This document shows, piece by piece, positions 29,734-37,570 of a stretch of DNA of 56,465 nucleotides (within the stretch, counting starts at the first letter, position 1; each line of letters starts with the position of its first letter). The position numbers were made by a program, and so were the translations under genes. The notes below the pieces were generated by a model, which saw nothing but the letters and a program-made list of their open reading frames with translations, had not been told where the DNA came from and made no database searches. Source of the stretch: a virus; IMG/VR virus record IMGVR_UViG_3300049459_000108, positions 1-56,465 of that record, one strand, 5' to 3'.

Positions 29734-31170
29734 TCAGGGCTTAGCCTCGTGGATCTTCCGGTTTGCGTTCCCGGAGTTCCCCTGAGGAGGCTTGTTGGGA
29801 TTGGGCTGCTGCCCCTGTGGCGGTACCTGAGGCTGGGGCATGAGCTTCTGAATCTCTGCCTGAGCCTTGGCGTCCTGCTTCCGCATTTCGCGGAAGTCGG
29901 CAATCTGGGCGGCGGAGAATCCGGCCTCAAACCACAGGAATTCAAGAGGCACATCGAGCTGCTTCATCTTGAGCAGTGCGTCAATGTGCTGGGCTTCGGT
30001 GCGATATTCGGGGTCCTTCCAGCGTGTCTCCATCTCGAAGGCGTCCTTGCGTTTGTCATTCTTGACCGCGAAGCAGATTCGAATGACTCGCTCCCACGCT
30101 TCACCGAAGTGGAGCATCCGCTCTCTCACCTTGGCGACAAGCCCGGCTTCTGCCGAGATGATCGCCTCACCGGAAGGGGCGGTAGTCGTGTTGACCAGGA
30201 AGTAATGACTGGGGACCCTCGAAACAGTCGCGAGGTGCTGGACGAGCATGTCGACCAGATCCACGTAATTGGACAGGTCAGCGGCAGCGAAGGAACCGAA
30301 CTTGGCGTTCGGGTCTTCGGCCTGAAGTAGCTTGTCCTGGCCGACGTTGTACGGCTCAACAGGATTGCCCTGGGCGTCTTCCTGGATCTCCAGACCAGTG
30401 ACAAAACGCTGGGGGAAGGCCGCGAACTCGGACGCGGTAAGCGCGTCCATGGTCGTCTTGTTGATCGCATCCTGAATGGGGATGCAGTTGACCAGTTCAG
30501 AGACAGGGTCCATGCCGAGTCGAGAGCGATTCTCGAAGGGCACTACAGGAACGATGCCGAGAGGGTTGGGCTTGGTAACGCCTCGGTCCCACTCGGTAGT
30601 GCCGTAGGCCACCTCATAGACGTAGTCCTCAGTCCATAGGGTGACCTGCTGCCGGCCCCATGAGTCCGTCTCGAAGCGGGCCGCGGCCTCCAGCTCCCAC
30701 AGGGAACCGGCCTTATAGGAGACACCCATACGAGAGCCAGGTACGGGGGTGATGGTCGGCTCACCCTTGGCGTCCGCCCACACAACGACGTACGAGGTAC
30801 CCGTGATCAGGGCTTCGAGGTGCACCGACGACGAGTAGGCGTCCATGCTGGACCGCTGCCAGAACTCCCGTGCATCCTTGCCGTCGTCCTCTCCGGAGAT
30901 CCGGAAGGAATCAACGTGAAGCCGCTCGTTCGTGGAGTCGACGATGGTTCCACAGAAGTTGTCTCGCCACTGCTCGAAGACAGAGGCGAACGCCGCCTTG
31001 TACTTCATCTGCGAGAAAGCGAGCTTCTGCTGTTCGCCCTCGTAGTACTGCGAATACTTCTGCGAGTCGTGAAGCGGTCCCGGAACCTTCCCGTACAGGT
31101 ACATGAGCCACTGATCAGGAGTTTCCGGCTTACCTATGAATGCCGTGTGACTTCCAGGGGGGACGATCAT
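29734..31170 (-). CDS. portal protein
   Basis: 478 residues from ATG 31170 (AGAGGCCCGCC upstream). It has the SPP1-gp6/phage portal family pattern: YLYGKVPGPLHDSQKYSQYY at the start, FRISGEDDGKDAREFW, VVPFENRSRLG, the stem/crown helices around AISAEAGLVAKVRERMLHFG, and a Pro/Gln-rich C-terminal tail. It forms the dodecameric vertex through which DNA enters and leaves. It follows the large terminase after 14 bases. Confidence 0.92.
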   Translation of the reverse strand: MIVPPGSHTAFIGKPETPDQWLMYLYGKVPGPLHDSQKYSQYYEGEQQKLAFSQMKYKAAFASVFEQWRDNFCGTIVDSTNERLHVDSFRISGEDDGKDAREFWQRSSMDAYSSSVHLEALITGTSYVVVWADAKGEPTITPVPGSRMGVSYKAGSLWELEAAARFETDSWGRQQVTLWTEDYVYEVAYGTTEWDRGVTKPNPLGIVPVVPFENRSRLGMDPVSELVNCIPIQDAINKTTMDALTASEFAAFPQRFVTGLEIQEDAQGNPVEPYNVGQDKLLQAEDPNAKFGSFAAADLSNYVDLVDMLVQHLATVSRVPSHYFLVNTTTAPSGEAIISAEAGLVAKVRERMLHFGEAWERVIRICFAVKNDKRKDAFEMETRWKDPEYRTEAQHIDALLKMKQLDVPLEFLWFEAGFSAAQIADFREMRKQDAKAQAEIQKLMPQPQVPPQGQQPNPNKPPQGNSGNANRKIHEAKP

Positions 31171-31184
31171 AGGCGGGCCTCTTT

Positions 31185-32747
31185 CTAGAAGCCCACGACA
31201 CGTGACCTTCTTAGCTTCATTCGTCCATCAGCGATGGCATCTGCTCGTGCCTCCATGGCGATTACTGCGCACACAGCGAGGTCGATTTTCCGTTTGGATC
31301 TGGGGGAGTCTTTTTGGATGAGAAGACCCTGAGGGACTTCCCTGGTAACGGCGTTGAGGACATGCCGAGTAAGGCGAGGATCACCGTCGTGCTTGAGGTC
31401 GCCCACCATTGCGGCGGTGCGGAAACGCTCGACGGCCTGAACCATCCGAGTAGGTTTGTTGGTCCAGAACTCGAATACGGTGTCGTCGCCATGCGTGATG
31501 GACCATCGCCCAATGGCTTCCTGCCAGTAAGGCGGGTCGGCGTACATCCACGCCACGCGGTATGTCTCGAAGGCTCGATGAACCGCAGCTTCTACCGCGA
31601 GAACATCGACTTCCCATTCGTCATGAGCGTGTTCTGGGCGTTCCCAAACACCAATGACAAACAGTTTGGCGTCTCGTAGGCGGACGCCCACAATCCCTGT
31701 CGCGTCTCCGCGGATAGATCCATCGAAGCCGAGGGCTATCTGATCGCCGGGCTTGATGGGGTCCTGGTCGTCCTCACGGGCATCCCACTCGGGCTTACTC
31801 ATCCAACCGTCCGAAGACTCTGCAATGCGGTTGCAGAAGAAGCGGAGGTAAGTGGAGTCGGGAGTAGTACGGTCGTAGAGGATCGTGCGAGTCAGGCCGG
31901 TAATGTCGGCCCAACTGGCATCGCCATACGCCTCGGTGAGGGCCTGGCGGACCTTGGCCTCATCCCGCATCTCGTCAGGCTCGATAGAGCCTTCAATGCA
32001 GTCGTACAGCCAAAAGCCCTGGGTGATCATGTCACTCTCGTGAATGACCTGGGCGACGCTGTCCTCGTTGGGGTTATAGGCGTTGGTCGTGGTTACCCAG
32101 CGGGAACCGACCGCAGCCAGCTTCTCAACGTTGCGCTTGAGGGTCTGGAAGAATTCCGGGCCGCCGTTGCTGCCCACCCAGTGGTGGACCTCGTCCATCA
32201 GGACGAACGTGGGCCTGTTGCCCTCGTTGGTACGGCCGGCAGTCGCCTTCGGCTTGATGGAGCCAGGCTTACCGGTCTTGAACTGGATGACAGCCTTGCC
32301 GATGTCGAGGCTGTATTCCTTCTCGGCAGGAGACTCGGACAGGCAGCCACGGATGAACTCCATGGTCTGTTCGGTCTGCTCGTACGCCGTGGCACCGACC
32401 TGCACAGTGGGCAGGGCAACCGCCTTCGCCACCGGAAGCCCGAAGGCGTTGAAGTGGGAGAAGCGGCAAGGGCCGATGAACTCGACGATCGCCAGCGTGG
32501 CGAGAAGAGGTGTCTTACCCCATCCCTTAGCACGCCGTAGCGTTCCAGCCGAGTAGCGCCAGGTTCCATCAGGCTTGATCGCGTAGAACCAGAGGACGAA
32601 CCGAAGCTGTTCCTTGGTGAACTGCCAGGGCTCGCCCGCTCGGTCTCCGTCAGGCTGAACGATGTACCTGCTGCACCAGCGGATGACCTCGTACCCCAAG
32701 GTCTCCTTGGGGGAGGGAACCCCCTCAGGCAGATTTCCTGTCTGCAA
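31185..32747 (-). CDS. terL: terminase large subunit
   Basis: 520 residues from TTG 32747, with AGAGGTGA upstream. N-terminal ATPase: Walker A-like RAKGWGKTP at residues ~72-80, Walker B VLMDEVHHW at ~182-190. C-terminal RNase H-like nuclease: IALGFDGSIRGDATGIVGV and later Asp residues near NGKRKIDLAVCAV-type helices. It powers packaging and cuts the concatemer. The class cannot be fixed by eye, so cos versus headful packaging remains open; an HNH gene nearby often goes with cos-type phages. Confidence 0.92.
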   Translation of the reverse strand: MQTGNLPEGVPSPKETLGYEVIRWCSRYIVQPDGDRAGEPWQFTKEQLRFVLWFYAIKPDGTWRYSAGTLRRAKGWGKTPLLATLAIVEFIGPCRFSHFNAFGLPVAKAVALPTVQVGATAYEQTEQTMEFIRGCLSESPAEKEYSLDIGKAVIQFKTGKPGSIKPKATAGRTNEGNRPTFVLMDEVHHWVGSNGGPEFFQTLKRNVEKLAAVGSRWVTTTNAYNPNEDSVAQVIHESDMITQGFWLYDCIEGSIEPDEMRDEAKVRQALTEAYGDASWADITGLTRTILYDRTTPDSTYLRFFCNRIAESSDGWMSKPEWDAREDDQDPIKPGDQIALGFDGSIRGDATGIVGVRLRDAKLFVIGVWERPEHAHDEWEVDVLAVEAAVHRAFETYRVAWMYADPPYWQEAIGRWSITHGDDTVFEFWTNKPTRMVQAVERFRTAAMVGDLKHDGDPRLTRHVLNAVTREVPQGLLIQKDSPRSKRKIDLAVCAVIAMEARADAIADGRMKLRRSRVVGF

Positions 32748-32763
32748 GGGCGTTCACCTCTAT

Positions 32764-33186
32764 TCAGTCACTCAGGAGTCGGAACAGCTCCTCATCTAGG
32801 TCTGTGTTGGTTGGTTCAGCAGCGGCCGTCTCGTCGGCCTGGTCCTCGGGGTCCTCAAGGGACATGCGCAGTCGCGCCCTGTCCTCGGTGGTCGCACCCC
32901 ACTTGGCAACGCGCTGCCGGATCTCACCAGCGAGCTTCACGTCTCCCTGGTAGAAGGCGTCCACCAACTTCACAGTGATCTCAAGCTCGGCCCAGTCGGT
33001 CTCAGCCCATGCGCCGGCCTGCGGCGAGGTCGCCCACGTCCGCCAGAAGCGGCGGGCGCCAGCACTCTTGATTCCGAGGCCCGGCGGGAGGGCTCGGCCC
33101 TCGGTGGTCGAGGAGCTGAGTGTCTGCGCGTGCAAGTGCTTGTTGCGTCGCTGGGCGTTTTCCTTCGGCTTCGGTCCGCGGGTCAT
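32764..33186 (-). CDS. terminase small subunit (putative)
   Basis: 140 residues from ATG 33186, directly upstream of terL. A basic N-terminus (GPKPKENAQRRNKHLH) precedes a helical region with RRFWRTWATSPQAGAWAETD and LEITVKLVDAFYQGDVKLAG, as in P27-type small terminases of actinophages, and then an acidic tail. It should bind the packaging site. The ATG overlaps the stop of the small Cys protein (ATGA). Confidence 0.75.
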   Translation of the reverse strand: MTRGPKPKENAQRRNKHLHAQTLSSSTTEGRALPPGLGIKSAGARRFWRTWATSPQAGAWAETDWAELEITVKLVDAFYQGDVKLAGEIRQRVAKWGATTEDRARLRMSLEDPEDQADETAAAEPTNTDLDEELFRLLSD

Positions 33187-33359
33187 CAGAGCCTCACCGC
33201 TCCCGGATCGATCCCGTAGAGGTCGCCCAGCTCCTCAAGCTCGAACAGGGCGTCCTGACGCCAGGACCGCTCAGCGGCCTTGCTTGGCCGGCGCTTCGGT
33301 ACCTCAGGCCCGCAGAAGTCGTAGGGGCAGTCAAAGCACCTGCCGTTGCACGCGGACAT
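33186..33359 (-). CDS. small Cys-rich protein upstream of terminase
   Basis: 57 residues from ATG 33359 with GGAGGTGTCCC. CNGRCFDCPYDFC holds four Cys, a likely zinc or iron-sulphur site, followed by a basic then acidic helix (FELEELGDLYGIDP). It overlaps terS by ATGA. Possibly a packaging or late regulatory partner; no family is recognised. Confidence 0.6.
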   Translation of the reverse strand: MSACNGRCFDCPYDFCGPEVPKRRPSKAAERSWRQDALFELEELGDLYGIDPGAVRL

Positions 33360-33390
33360 GGGACACCTCCGAAGGTGAGTAAGTAGGAAT

Positions 33391-33416
33391 GAAAGAAGCC
33401 GCCCTCAGGGGGCGGC
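33391..33416 (-). terminator. minus-strand terminator after the tRNAs
   Basis: Stem GCCGCCCCCTGAGGGCGGC on the minus strand, followed by TTCTTTC. It lies between the tRNA at 33422-33495 and the small Cys gene at 33359, so the tRNAs may form their own transcript. Confidence 0.7.
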
Positions 33417-33421
33417 AGTGA

Positions 33422-33495
33422 TGGTGTGCCTGACCGGATTCGAACCGGCGTCGCCTCCGGGAAGGGAGGAGTCCTAGCCGCTAGACGACAGGCAC
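33422..33495 (-). tRNA. tRNA, Glu/Gly-type with irregular anticodon loop
   Basis: A complete cloverleaf on the minus strand: 7-bp acceptor GTGCCTG/CAGGCAC, D arm GTC..GAC, T arm GCCGG-TTCGAAT-CCGGT, discriminator A and an encoded CCA. The anticodon stem is perfect (CCTCC/GGAGG) but encloses only six bases, CTTCCC. Reading U33 as the first T gives anticodon TCC (Gly). Sliding to a 7-base loop gives TTC (Glu) with C at position 33 and one stem mismatch. The D-arm sequence is closest to tRNA-Glu. Isotype is therefore uncertain, and the tRNA may be non-standard or decayed. Confidence 0.75.
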
Positions 33496-33550
33496 CGTGC
33501 TTCGCTCCCCTGATCAGGGGCAGTTTCAGCACCTACGGGCGCTACCCGTA

Positions 33551-33627
33551 TGGCTCCCAGACCTGGACTCGAACCAGGGACAACACGGCTTAACAGGCCG
33601 CTGCTCTGCCGACTGAGCTATCGGGGA
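33551..33627 (-). tRNA. tRNA-Asn (GTT)
   Basis: A minus-strand cloverleaf with acceptor TCCCCGA/TCTGGGA (one mismatch), D arm GCTCAGTCGGCAGAGC, anticodon arm GCGGC-CTGTTAA-GCCGT, T arm CCTGG-TTCGAGT-CCAGG and an encoded GCCA end. U33, GTT and A37 are all normal for tRNA-Asn. Confidence 0.92.
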
Positions 33628-33740
33628 TTGATTCACCCACGGTCTTCGCCGTAGGTCTTGGTGCGGTGTCAGGGGCCGTCAATCCCGCCCTCAGCCCTGG
33701 CGTAGATGCGAGGTCCCTTGCGCGCCCGCAGCATGAAGAC

Positions 33741-34004
33741 ATGACTGACGTGCTGCTCTACTCGACGGATACCGTTCCCGCCTGCCACATCACAGGGAGT
33801 TGGGGCATCTACTGGGTGAGAAGCAGCGGCCCTCTGGAGGAGGTGCTAGAAGGGGTCAAGGCAGGCGTTGCCGAATGGGGAGCCCAAGCAGTGGTCGGAC
33901 TGCGGATTGAGCCGATCCCGCTCGTTCACGGGGCCGGGGGAGTGGCAACCGAGGTCCGATACCTGGTGTACGGAACCCCCGTCACTTACGAGGGCGGGGC
34001 CTGA
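33741..34004 (+). CDS. YbjQ/DUF74-like protein
   Basis: 87 residues from ATG 33741 (GAAGAC upstream; the longer frame back to 33666 is not supported and would enter tRNA leader sequence). LLYSTDTVPACHITGSWG, then a long helix ending AEWGAQAVVGLRIE, then EVRYLVYGTPV follows the YbjQ (PF01906) pattern xxxTTxxxxGxxI...ALGANAVVGxx...xxGTAV. YbjQ proteins form small oligomers of unknown function. The gene stands alone on the plus strand, opposite the tRNAs and HNH gene, so it may be another moron-like cargo gene. Confidence 0.65.
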   Translation: MTDVLLYSTDTVPACHITGSWGIYWVRSSGPLEEVLEGVKAGVAEWGAQAVVGLRIEPIPLVHGAGGVATEVRYLVYGTPVTYEGGA

Positions 34005-34005
34005 C

Positions 34006-34326
34006 TCAGCGGCCCTCGCTGTACGTCTTGTGCTTGTGGCACGTCTTGCAGAGAACCCACAGGTTGTCTGGCTCCCAGGAGCCACCGCGGGCTACCGGAA
34101 CGATGTGGTCAACCTCCAGCTCTTTGTGCGATCCGCACTGCTGGCAAGTGAACCGATCTCGAACAAGTATTCGAGAGCGACGCTTCGACCAATCCCTCGG
34201 CCTCGAAGCATTTCGAGCACTTGTTCTATTCCAGCTCTTCCGAGTCTGGTGGTCGAGGCATCGGCCGTCCCTGGCCGAGGGGACCAAACAGCCTGTGTTC
34301 AGGCAGATGCTTTTGGCTCTCGGCAT
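34006..34326 (-). CDS. HNH endonuclease
   Basis: 106 residues from ATG 34326 with AGGAGAGACC. C-terminal HNH nuclease: CQQCGSHKELEVDHIVPVA, then NLWVLCKTCHKHKT, giving two CxxC zinc knuckles plus the DHI and N/H catalytic positions. The first 45 residues are basic and also hold Cys. HNH proteins encoded next to the terminase commonly take part in cos cleavage during packaging, so this one likely acts with TerL. Confidence 0.85.
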   Translation of the reverse strand: MPRAKSICLNTGCLVPSARDGRCLDHQTRKSWNRTSARNASRPRDWSKRRSRILVRDRFTCQQCGSHKELEVDHIVPVARGGSWEPDNLWVLCKTCHKHKTYSEGR

Positions 34327-34590
34327 GGTCTCTCCTGTGGTCTGTGGCCCCGGCCGGGTACTGGTCTGGCGGCCGGGGCCGTGCCCTGGATGCCTAGTCA
34401 GGAGCCTGGACTCAACCGACGGATCAACAGGGAAAACTGGTACAGATGAGACTTAGTTAGTACTTGAAAGTATGACAGTCAGGGAGTTAGGCAAGGTTCC
34501 TTAAGAACTCATTAAGACACTCACTAGTTCTTCACAACTTGTACTCATCTGTGATGTTCGCTCGCTCGTTTCACTCGCTCTCTCACTAAG

Positions 34591-34654
34591 GATGTCGGTG
34601 TCAAAGCCGTTGGTCTGGGACAGAGTTGACCTCAAGTGAGGCCCAGGTCACACC
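34591..34654 (+). repeat. dispersed 64-bp control element, copy A
   Basis: It begins GATGTCGGTGTCAAA and ends GAGGCCCAGGTCACA, with the same overall length and block spacing as the copy at 54694-54757, while the middle has diverged. Each copy contains a short palindrome before AGGTCACA (here CTCAAGTGAG). It lies directly upstream of the repressor operators. Confidence 0.6.
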
Positions 34655-34655
34655 G

Positions 34656-34690
34656 TCACAGACTCAAGATCCAGCCATCACGGAGTCAAC
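34656..34690 (-). promoter_or_regulatory. two reverse-oriented operator variants upstream of the repressor gene
   Basis: TCACAGACTCAAG (34656-34668) and TCACGGAGTCAAC (34678-34690) are imperfect copies of the 13-bp motif, read on the minus strand as CTTGAGTCTGTGA and GTTGACTCCGTGA. They lie 22 bp apart, upstream of the repressor promoter. They probably modulate its own expression or a leftward promoter. Confidence 0.55.
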
Positions 34691-34717
34691 CCATTGAAGG
34701 TTCGTACACCGAAGGAA

Positions 34718-34747
34718 CTTGATTTCGTGACAACCCGTCGGTACCTT
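34718..34747 (+). promoter_or_regulatory. repressor promoter with overlapping operator
   Basis: -35 TTGATT (34719-34724), 17-bp spacer, -10 TACCTT (34742-34747). The -35 lies inside CTTGATTTCGTGA (34718-34730), a variant of the genome-wide operator. Same geometry as the promoters at 36665, 37571 and 43714. It implies autoregulation of the repressor. Confidence 0.7.
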
Positions 34748-34775
34748 GGATGAAACTTCGAGAGGACCGCCAGAC

Positions 34776-35294
34776 ATGACCAAGCTGCCGGACAACGAGA
34801 CCCTAAGACGCTTTTTCCGCGAAGGTCTGACCGATAAGGAAATCGCCAAGGCTTTCGGCTGCTCAGTTCAGGCGGTCAATATGCGGTTTACGCAAATTGG
34901 TCTTGAGCGAAAGCCATTCGCTAATACGGCTGCCGCCATTCTGGAAGCTGCTTGGCCGCGGGATGAATTCGATCGGAGTAAGTTCAGTCGCTTCAACCGC
35001 GTACGCGACCTCTCGTCGTTCATACGCAGTCGTCTCGGGGACTCAACGCTGACGGAAAAGCAGCTACAACGGGCCGAGCGCTTCGCGGCTCACCTTGAGC
35101 TGAACGGCCTCATCCTGACGCTCGACTGGAGCCAAGAGAACCCGTGGGTGTTCGAGCCCAGGGAGTCATCAGATGGCAGACTAGTCATCCGCTGGCCCGA
35201 GGGTCGAGAGCTGCCCAAGGGTCCCCACCTGGAGGCGATCTCCCTCCCTCCCGCTCCGACTGAGTCCGAGAGTGACGCGGGGATAGATGCCTGA
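34776..35294 (+). CDS. immunity repressor, mycobacteriophage L5 type
   Basis: 172 residues. I take ATG 34776 (RBS GAGAGGA) rather than the upstream TTG, which lies in the -10 box. The N-terminal HTH (LRRFFREGLTDKEIAKAFGC, then SVQAVNMRF) is followed by a domain with WPRDEFDRSKFSRFNRVRDL, LTEKQLQRAERFAAHLELNG and LVIRWPEG. The same order (LRRKGFNQTEIAELYGVTRQ, a WPW..KS..FQRLRDH-type segment, DLVLEFDP, a later LLIRV) is that of the L5/Bxb1 repressor family as I know it. It should bind the 13-bp sites as a monomer and maintain lysogeny. Its promoter carries three operator variants. Confidence 0.82.
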   Translation: MTKLPDNETLRRFFREGLTDKEIAKAFGCSVQAVNMRFTQIGLERKPFANTAAAILEAAWPRDEFDRSKFSRFNRVRDLSSFIRSRLGDSTLTEKQLQRAERFAAHLELNGLILTLDWSQENPWVFEPRESSDGRLVIRWPEGRELPKGPHLEAISLPPAPTESESDAGIDA

Positions 35295-35317
35295 TTCCAC
35301 TCTAAACCGGACAATCT

Positions 35318-35350
35318 AGAGCCTTCCACGGAACCCCGTGGGGGGCTCTC
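35318..35350 (+). terminator. terminator after the repressor gene
   Basis: A 14-bp interrupted stem AGAGCC..CCACGG/CCGTGG..GGCTCT 24 bases after the repressor stop, followed by CTGCGTTT. The T run is short but the stem is strong. Confidence 0.65.
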
Positions 35351-35424
35351 TGCGTTTACTTTGCCATCTCTTTACCTTAGTTACTACAACCAATTTGGGA
35401 GTCCACTTCCTGGAAAGTCGAGTA

Positions 35425-35452
35425 TTGCCGTCACGCGATCAAGCTGTATTGT
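35425..35452 (+). promoter_or_regulatory. sigma70-like promoter for the 35510 gene
   Basis: -35 TTGCCG, 16-bp spacer, -10 TATTGT. It lies in the 215-bp gap between repressor and next gene, which also holds a second possible pair (TTGCCA at ~35373 and TACAAC at ~35397). No operator copy is present here, so this promoter may escape the repressor. Confidence 0.45.
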
Positions 35453-35509
35453 GAAAGCAGGGGGAAGGTCCTCTTCCACTTACGGATCTGTGACTCGGTC
35501 GGTGAACAG

Positions 35510-35866
35510 ATGAACATAACGCGCACGTGGCTGGGTGAGATTTCTCGGGGGCAGGCGGACAGGCCAGTCCGTCAACACACCTGGGATGCTCAGACAGTTG
35601 AGGTGCGAGCGGACTACGACACCTTGGGGGTGCTGGTCCTCTACACACAGGGAGTGGTGGGTGACTGGGTGGACCTGGTCATCTCGGATCTGTCCCTTGA
35701 CTCAATCACCGGACCTCGGATTCACGCCCTGGAACGTGAACTTGGGGCTCGTGTCTCCGCGTTGGAGATCGCACGGACCACTTACGGCCGTGGCCACGCC
35801 GAGATCCCCGGCAGCAGCGCGTTCACCGTCATCAGACTGAGCAACCTAGGAGGCATTGCGCATTGA
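35510..35866 (+). CDS. hypothetical protein
   Basis: 118 residues from ATG 35510; the RBS (GGTGAACAG) is weak. Beta-rich start (VEVRADYDTLGVLVLYTQG), a helix (RIHALERELGARVSALEIAR), then a C-terminal strand ending VIRLSNLGGIAH. No recognised family. Its stop overlaps the TTG start of the nuclease gene, so it belongs to the replication operon. Confidence 0.6.
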   Translation: MNITRTWLGEISRGQADRPVRQHTWDAQTVEVRADYDTLGVLVLYTQGVVGDWVDLVISDLSLDSITGPRIHALERELGARVSALEIARTTYGRGHAEIPGSSAFTVIRLSNLGGIAH

Positions 35867-36669
35867 GTGTTGAGAATCAGCCGCGGTCGGTCTCACAGAC
35901 AGAGCAGTACGAGAAGTGCGCATGGCGCTGGTACCTCCAGCGGGTAGAGCGTGTACAGCCCAGACCGGCCGCGTGGAGCTTCCATGGGACGGCCTTCCAC
36001 TCCGCCGCAGAGGCGTTCGAGAGGTCGTCTCGTACGTTGGAGGCCGATGAGGTCACGGACCTCTTCCATGACCAGTACACGGACATGGTGAACAAGGCCC
36101 TGGAGCTGGAGCCCAACACGGACAAGTGGTTGGCCGCAGGGCGCTACACGGGCGGCGAGGACATCGAGCGCCGCTACGTCCTGGGGATGGACCAGACAGC
36201 GGCCTACGTCGAGTGGAGCAAGGTCAATCGGCCGGCACTCTGGACGGAGCCGAACAAGGGAGGGCCGGCACTTGAGTTGTCCTTCATGGTCGAGCTGGGT
36301 GGCATCAAGGTGCGCGGCTTCATCGACCAGGCCCTCGAAGAGGATGAGGTCGAGTGCGAGGAGGACGAGGTCAGGGTCCGGGACCTGAAGACCGGCACCA
36401 TGAAGTCCAAGTTCCAGCTTCAGACGTACGCCGTGGCGATGCGTCAGCAGTGGGGCGTGAAGGTCAAGCGCGCTGACTGGTACCTCGCCAAGACGGGCAA
36501 GCTGTCCCGGCCTGTGAAGGTGGACCAGGTGAGCGAGGACGAGATCGGTCAGAGGTTCGCGGACATGGACGCAGGCGTGAAGCGTGGGGACTTTCCCGCT
36601 AACCCCGGCTTCGATTGCAACTTCTGTGATGTATCGCACGGGTGCATATTTTTTTCATCCAAAACTTGA
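35863..36669 (+). CDS. Cas4/RecB-family nuclease with Fe-S cysteines
   Basis: 268 residues from TTG 35863 with AGGAGG at 35849-35854. PD-(D/E)XK core: the RGFIDQALEED Asp, VRVRDLKTGT with the D-x-K pair, and QLQTYAVA of motif IV. A Cys in YEKCAWRWYL (residue 19) and CNFCDVSHGC at the end give the four Cys that hold a [4Fe-4S] cluster in Cas4 and AddB. It likely trims DNA ends during phage replication or recombination. The stop TGA lies within the operator and promoter at 36665, separating this gene from the repressed operon. Confidence 0.85.
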   Translation: MSVENQPRSVSQTEQYEKCAWRWYLQRVERVQPRPAAWSFHGTAFHSAAEAFERSSRTLEADEVTDLFHDQYTDMVNKALELEPNTDKWLAAGRYTGGEDIERRYVLGMDQTAAYVEWSKVNRPALWTEPNKGGPALELSFMVELGGIKVRGFIDQALEEDEVECEEDEVRVRDLKTGTMKSKFQLQTYAVAMRQQWGVKVKRADWYLAKTGKLSRPVKVDQVSEDEIGQRFADMDAGVKRGDFPANPGFDCNFCDVSHGCIFFSSKT

Positions 36670-36694
36670 ATCCGTGACGAAGGTGATCTAGCTT
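36665..36694 (+). promoter_or_regulatory. repressed early promoter P1
   Basis: Operator CTTGAATCCGTGA (36665-36677) contains the -35 TTGAAT (36666-36671). After exactly 17 bp comes a weaker -10 TAGCTT (36689-36694). It drives the ATPase gene downstream, whose leader carries AGAGGAAAGGAAAG. Confidence 0.75.
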
Positions 36695-36738
36695 GGGATT
36701 AGAGGAAAGGAAAGAATATTTACAGCCTTGCGCAATCA

Positions 36739-37536
36739 GTGTTGGTCAAGGGGGCGGCAGGGGAGCCGCTCCCTTCGCCGTTCAAGGGCCTGGCCGCTCA
36801 TGAAGTCGAGTTCCGGCGTGGTGAGTTCTCGCTCATCGCTGCCGGCCCCGGCACAGGCAAGTCCCTGTTCGCCCTGAACCTGGCGCTGTTCGGCGGCATC
36901 CCGGTCATGTACTTCAGCGCGGACTCCAACGCTGCAACCCAACTCACCCGCGCCACAGCCATCCTGACGGGCGACAACGTGCGGGATGTGAAGCGGAAGC
37001 TCCTGGCCGACGAGTTCGACGAGTACATGGGGTACCTGAACAAGCGTTGGTGGATTCGGTTCGACTACGACGCCAGGCCCACCCTGAAGGACATCGAATC
37101 GAGGCTCAGGGCCTACTTCGAGGTCTTCGGGATGTTCCCCCACCTGATCGTGGTGGACAACATCACGAACGTGGCGGGGGATAACCCGGCCGGTGACGCG
37201 GAGAGCTTCACGTTCGGACTGGAAGCCATGTGTGAGTACATGTCAGAGATGGCCCGGTACACGGGCGCTCATGTGCTCTCGCTCCACCATGTCACGGGGG
37301 AGCACAGTGACGGTCTCAACCCCATCCCGTTGTCGGGCGTGAAGGGCAAGATCGGCCGAGTCCCGAACGTCATCCTGACGCTCTTCAAGGAGATCGACGG
37401 CATGGACGGGCGCATCATTCACGCCTCTCCCGTCAAGAACCGCGAGGGGTTCGAGGACTCCAGCGGGCAGACGTACAGCTCGTACGAGTTCAACTCAACG
37501 AACATGCGGCTCACGGACATCGCCAACACCCTGTAA
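36739..37536 (+). CDS. RecA/DnaB-like ATPase
   Basis: 265 residues counting from GTG 36739. Walker A AAGPGTGKSLFALNLAL, Walker B LIVVDNITN, and a sensor-like LSLHHVTGE with a C-terminal VPNVILTLFKE place it in the RecA-like/DnaB-like (AAA_25) group that acts as replicative helicase, loader or recombinase. The start is doubtful: GTG 36739 has no RBS, whereas ATT at 36718, in frame and extending the protein by seven residues, sits 8 bases after GAGGAAAG. The long leader and P1 promoter with operator put it under repressor control. Confidence 0.85.
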   Translation: MLVKGAAGEPLPSPFKGLAAHEVEFRRGEFSLIAAGPGTGKSLFALNLALFGGIPVMYFSADSNAATQLTRATAILTGDNVRDVKRKLLADEFDEYMGYLNKRWWIRFDYDARPTLKDIESRLRAYFEVFGMFPHLIVVDNITNVAGDNPAGDAESFTFGLEAMCEYMSEMARYTGAHVLSLHHVTGEHSDGLNPIPLSGVKGKIGRVPNVILTLFKEIDGMDGRIIHASPVKNREGFEDSSGQTYSSYEFNSTNMRLTDIANTL

Positions 37537-37570
37537 GTGAGATAGGCCACAGCCCAGATGGATCTTAAAA

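Larger units (their letters stand above)
34327..34775. other. 449-bp control region between late and early genes
   Basis: No gene is supported here. Contents: a strong hairpin GGCCCCGGCC...GGCCGGGGCC near 34353-34380, an inverted repeat AAGAACT/AGTTCTT (34502-34535), a 9-bp inverted repeat ACAGATGAG/CTCATCTGT about 100 bp apart (34442, 34543), and CTCGCTC direct repeats. A 64-bp element at 34591-34654 is shared with 54694-54757, and three repressor-type sites follow. Its lower GC content and divergent flanking genes suggest it carries both the early rightward and the late leftward promoters, and possibly the packaging site. Confidence 0.6.

Noticed and set aside
29104-29744. 210-codon plus-strand frame over the scaffold gene
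   Set aside because: Antisense shadow of scaffold; lacks an RBS.
34746-34775. TTG 34746 as start of the repressor
   Set aside because: This codon is inside the -10 box of the promoter and has no RBS; ATG 34776 has GAGAGGA.
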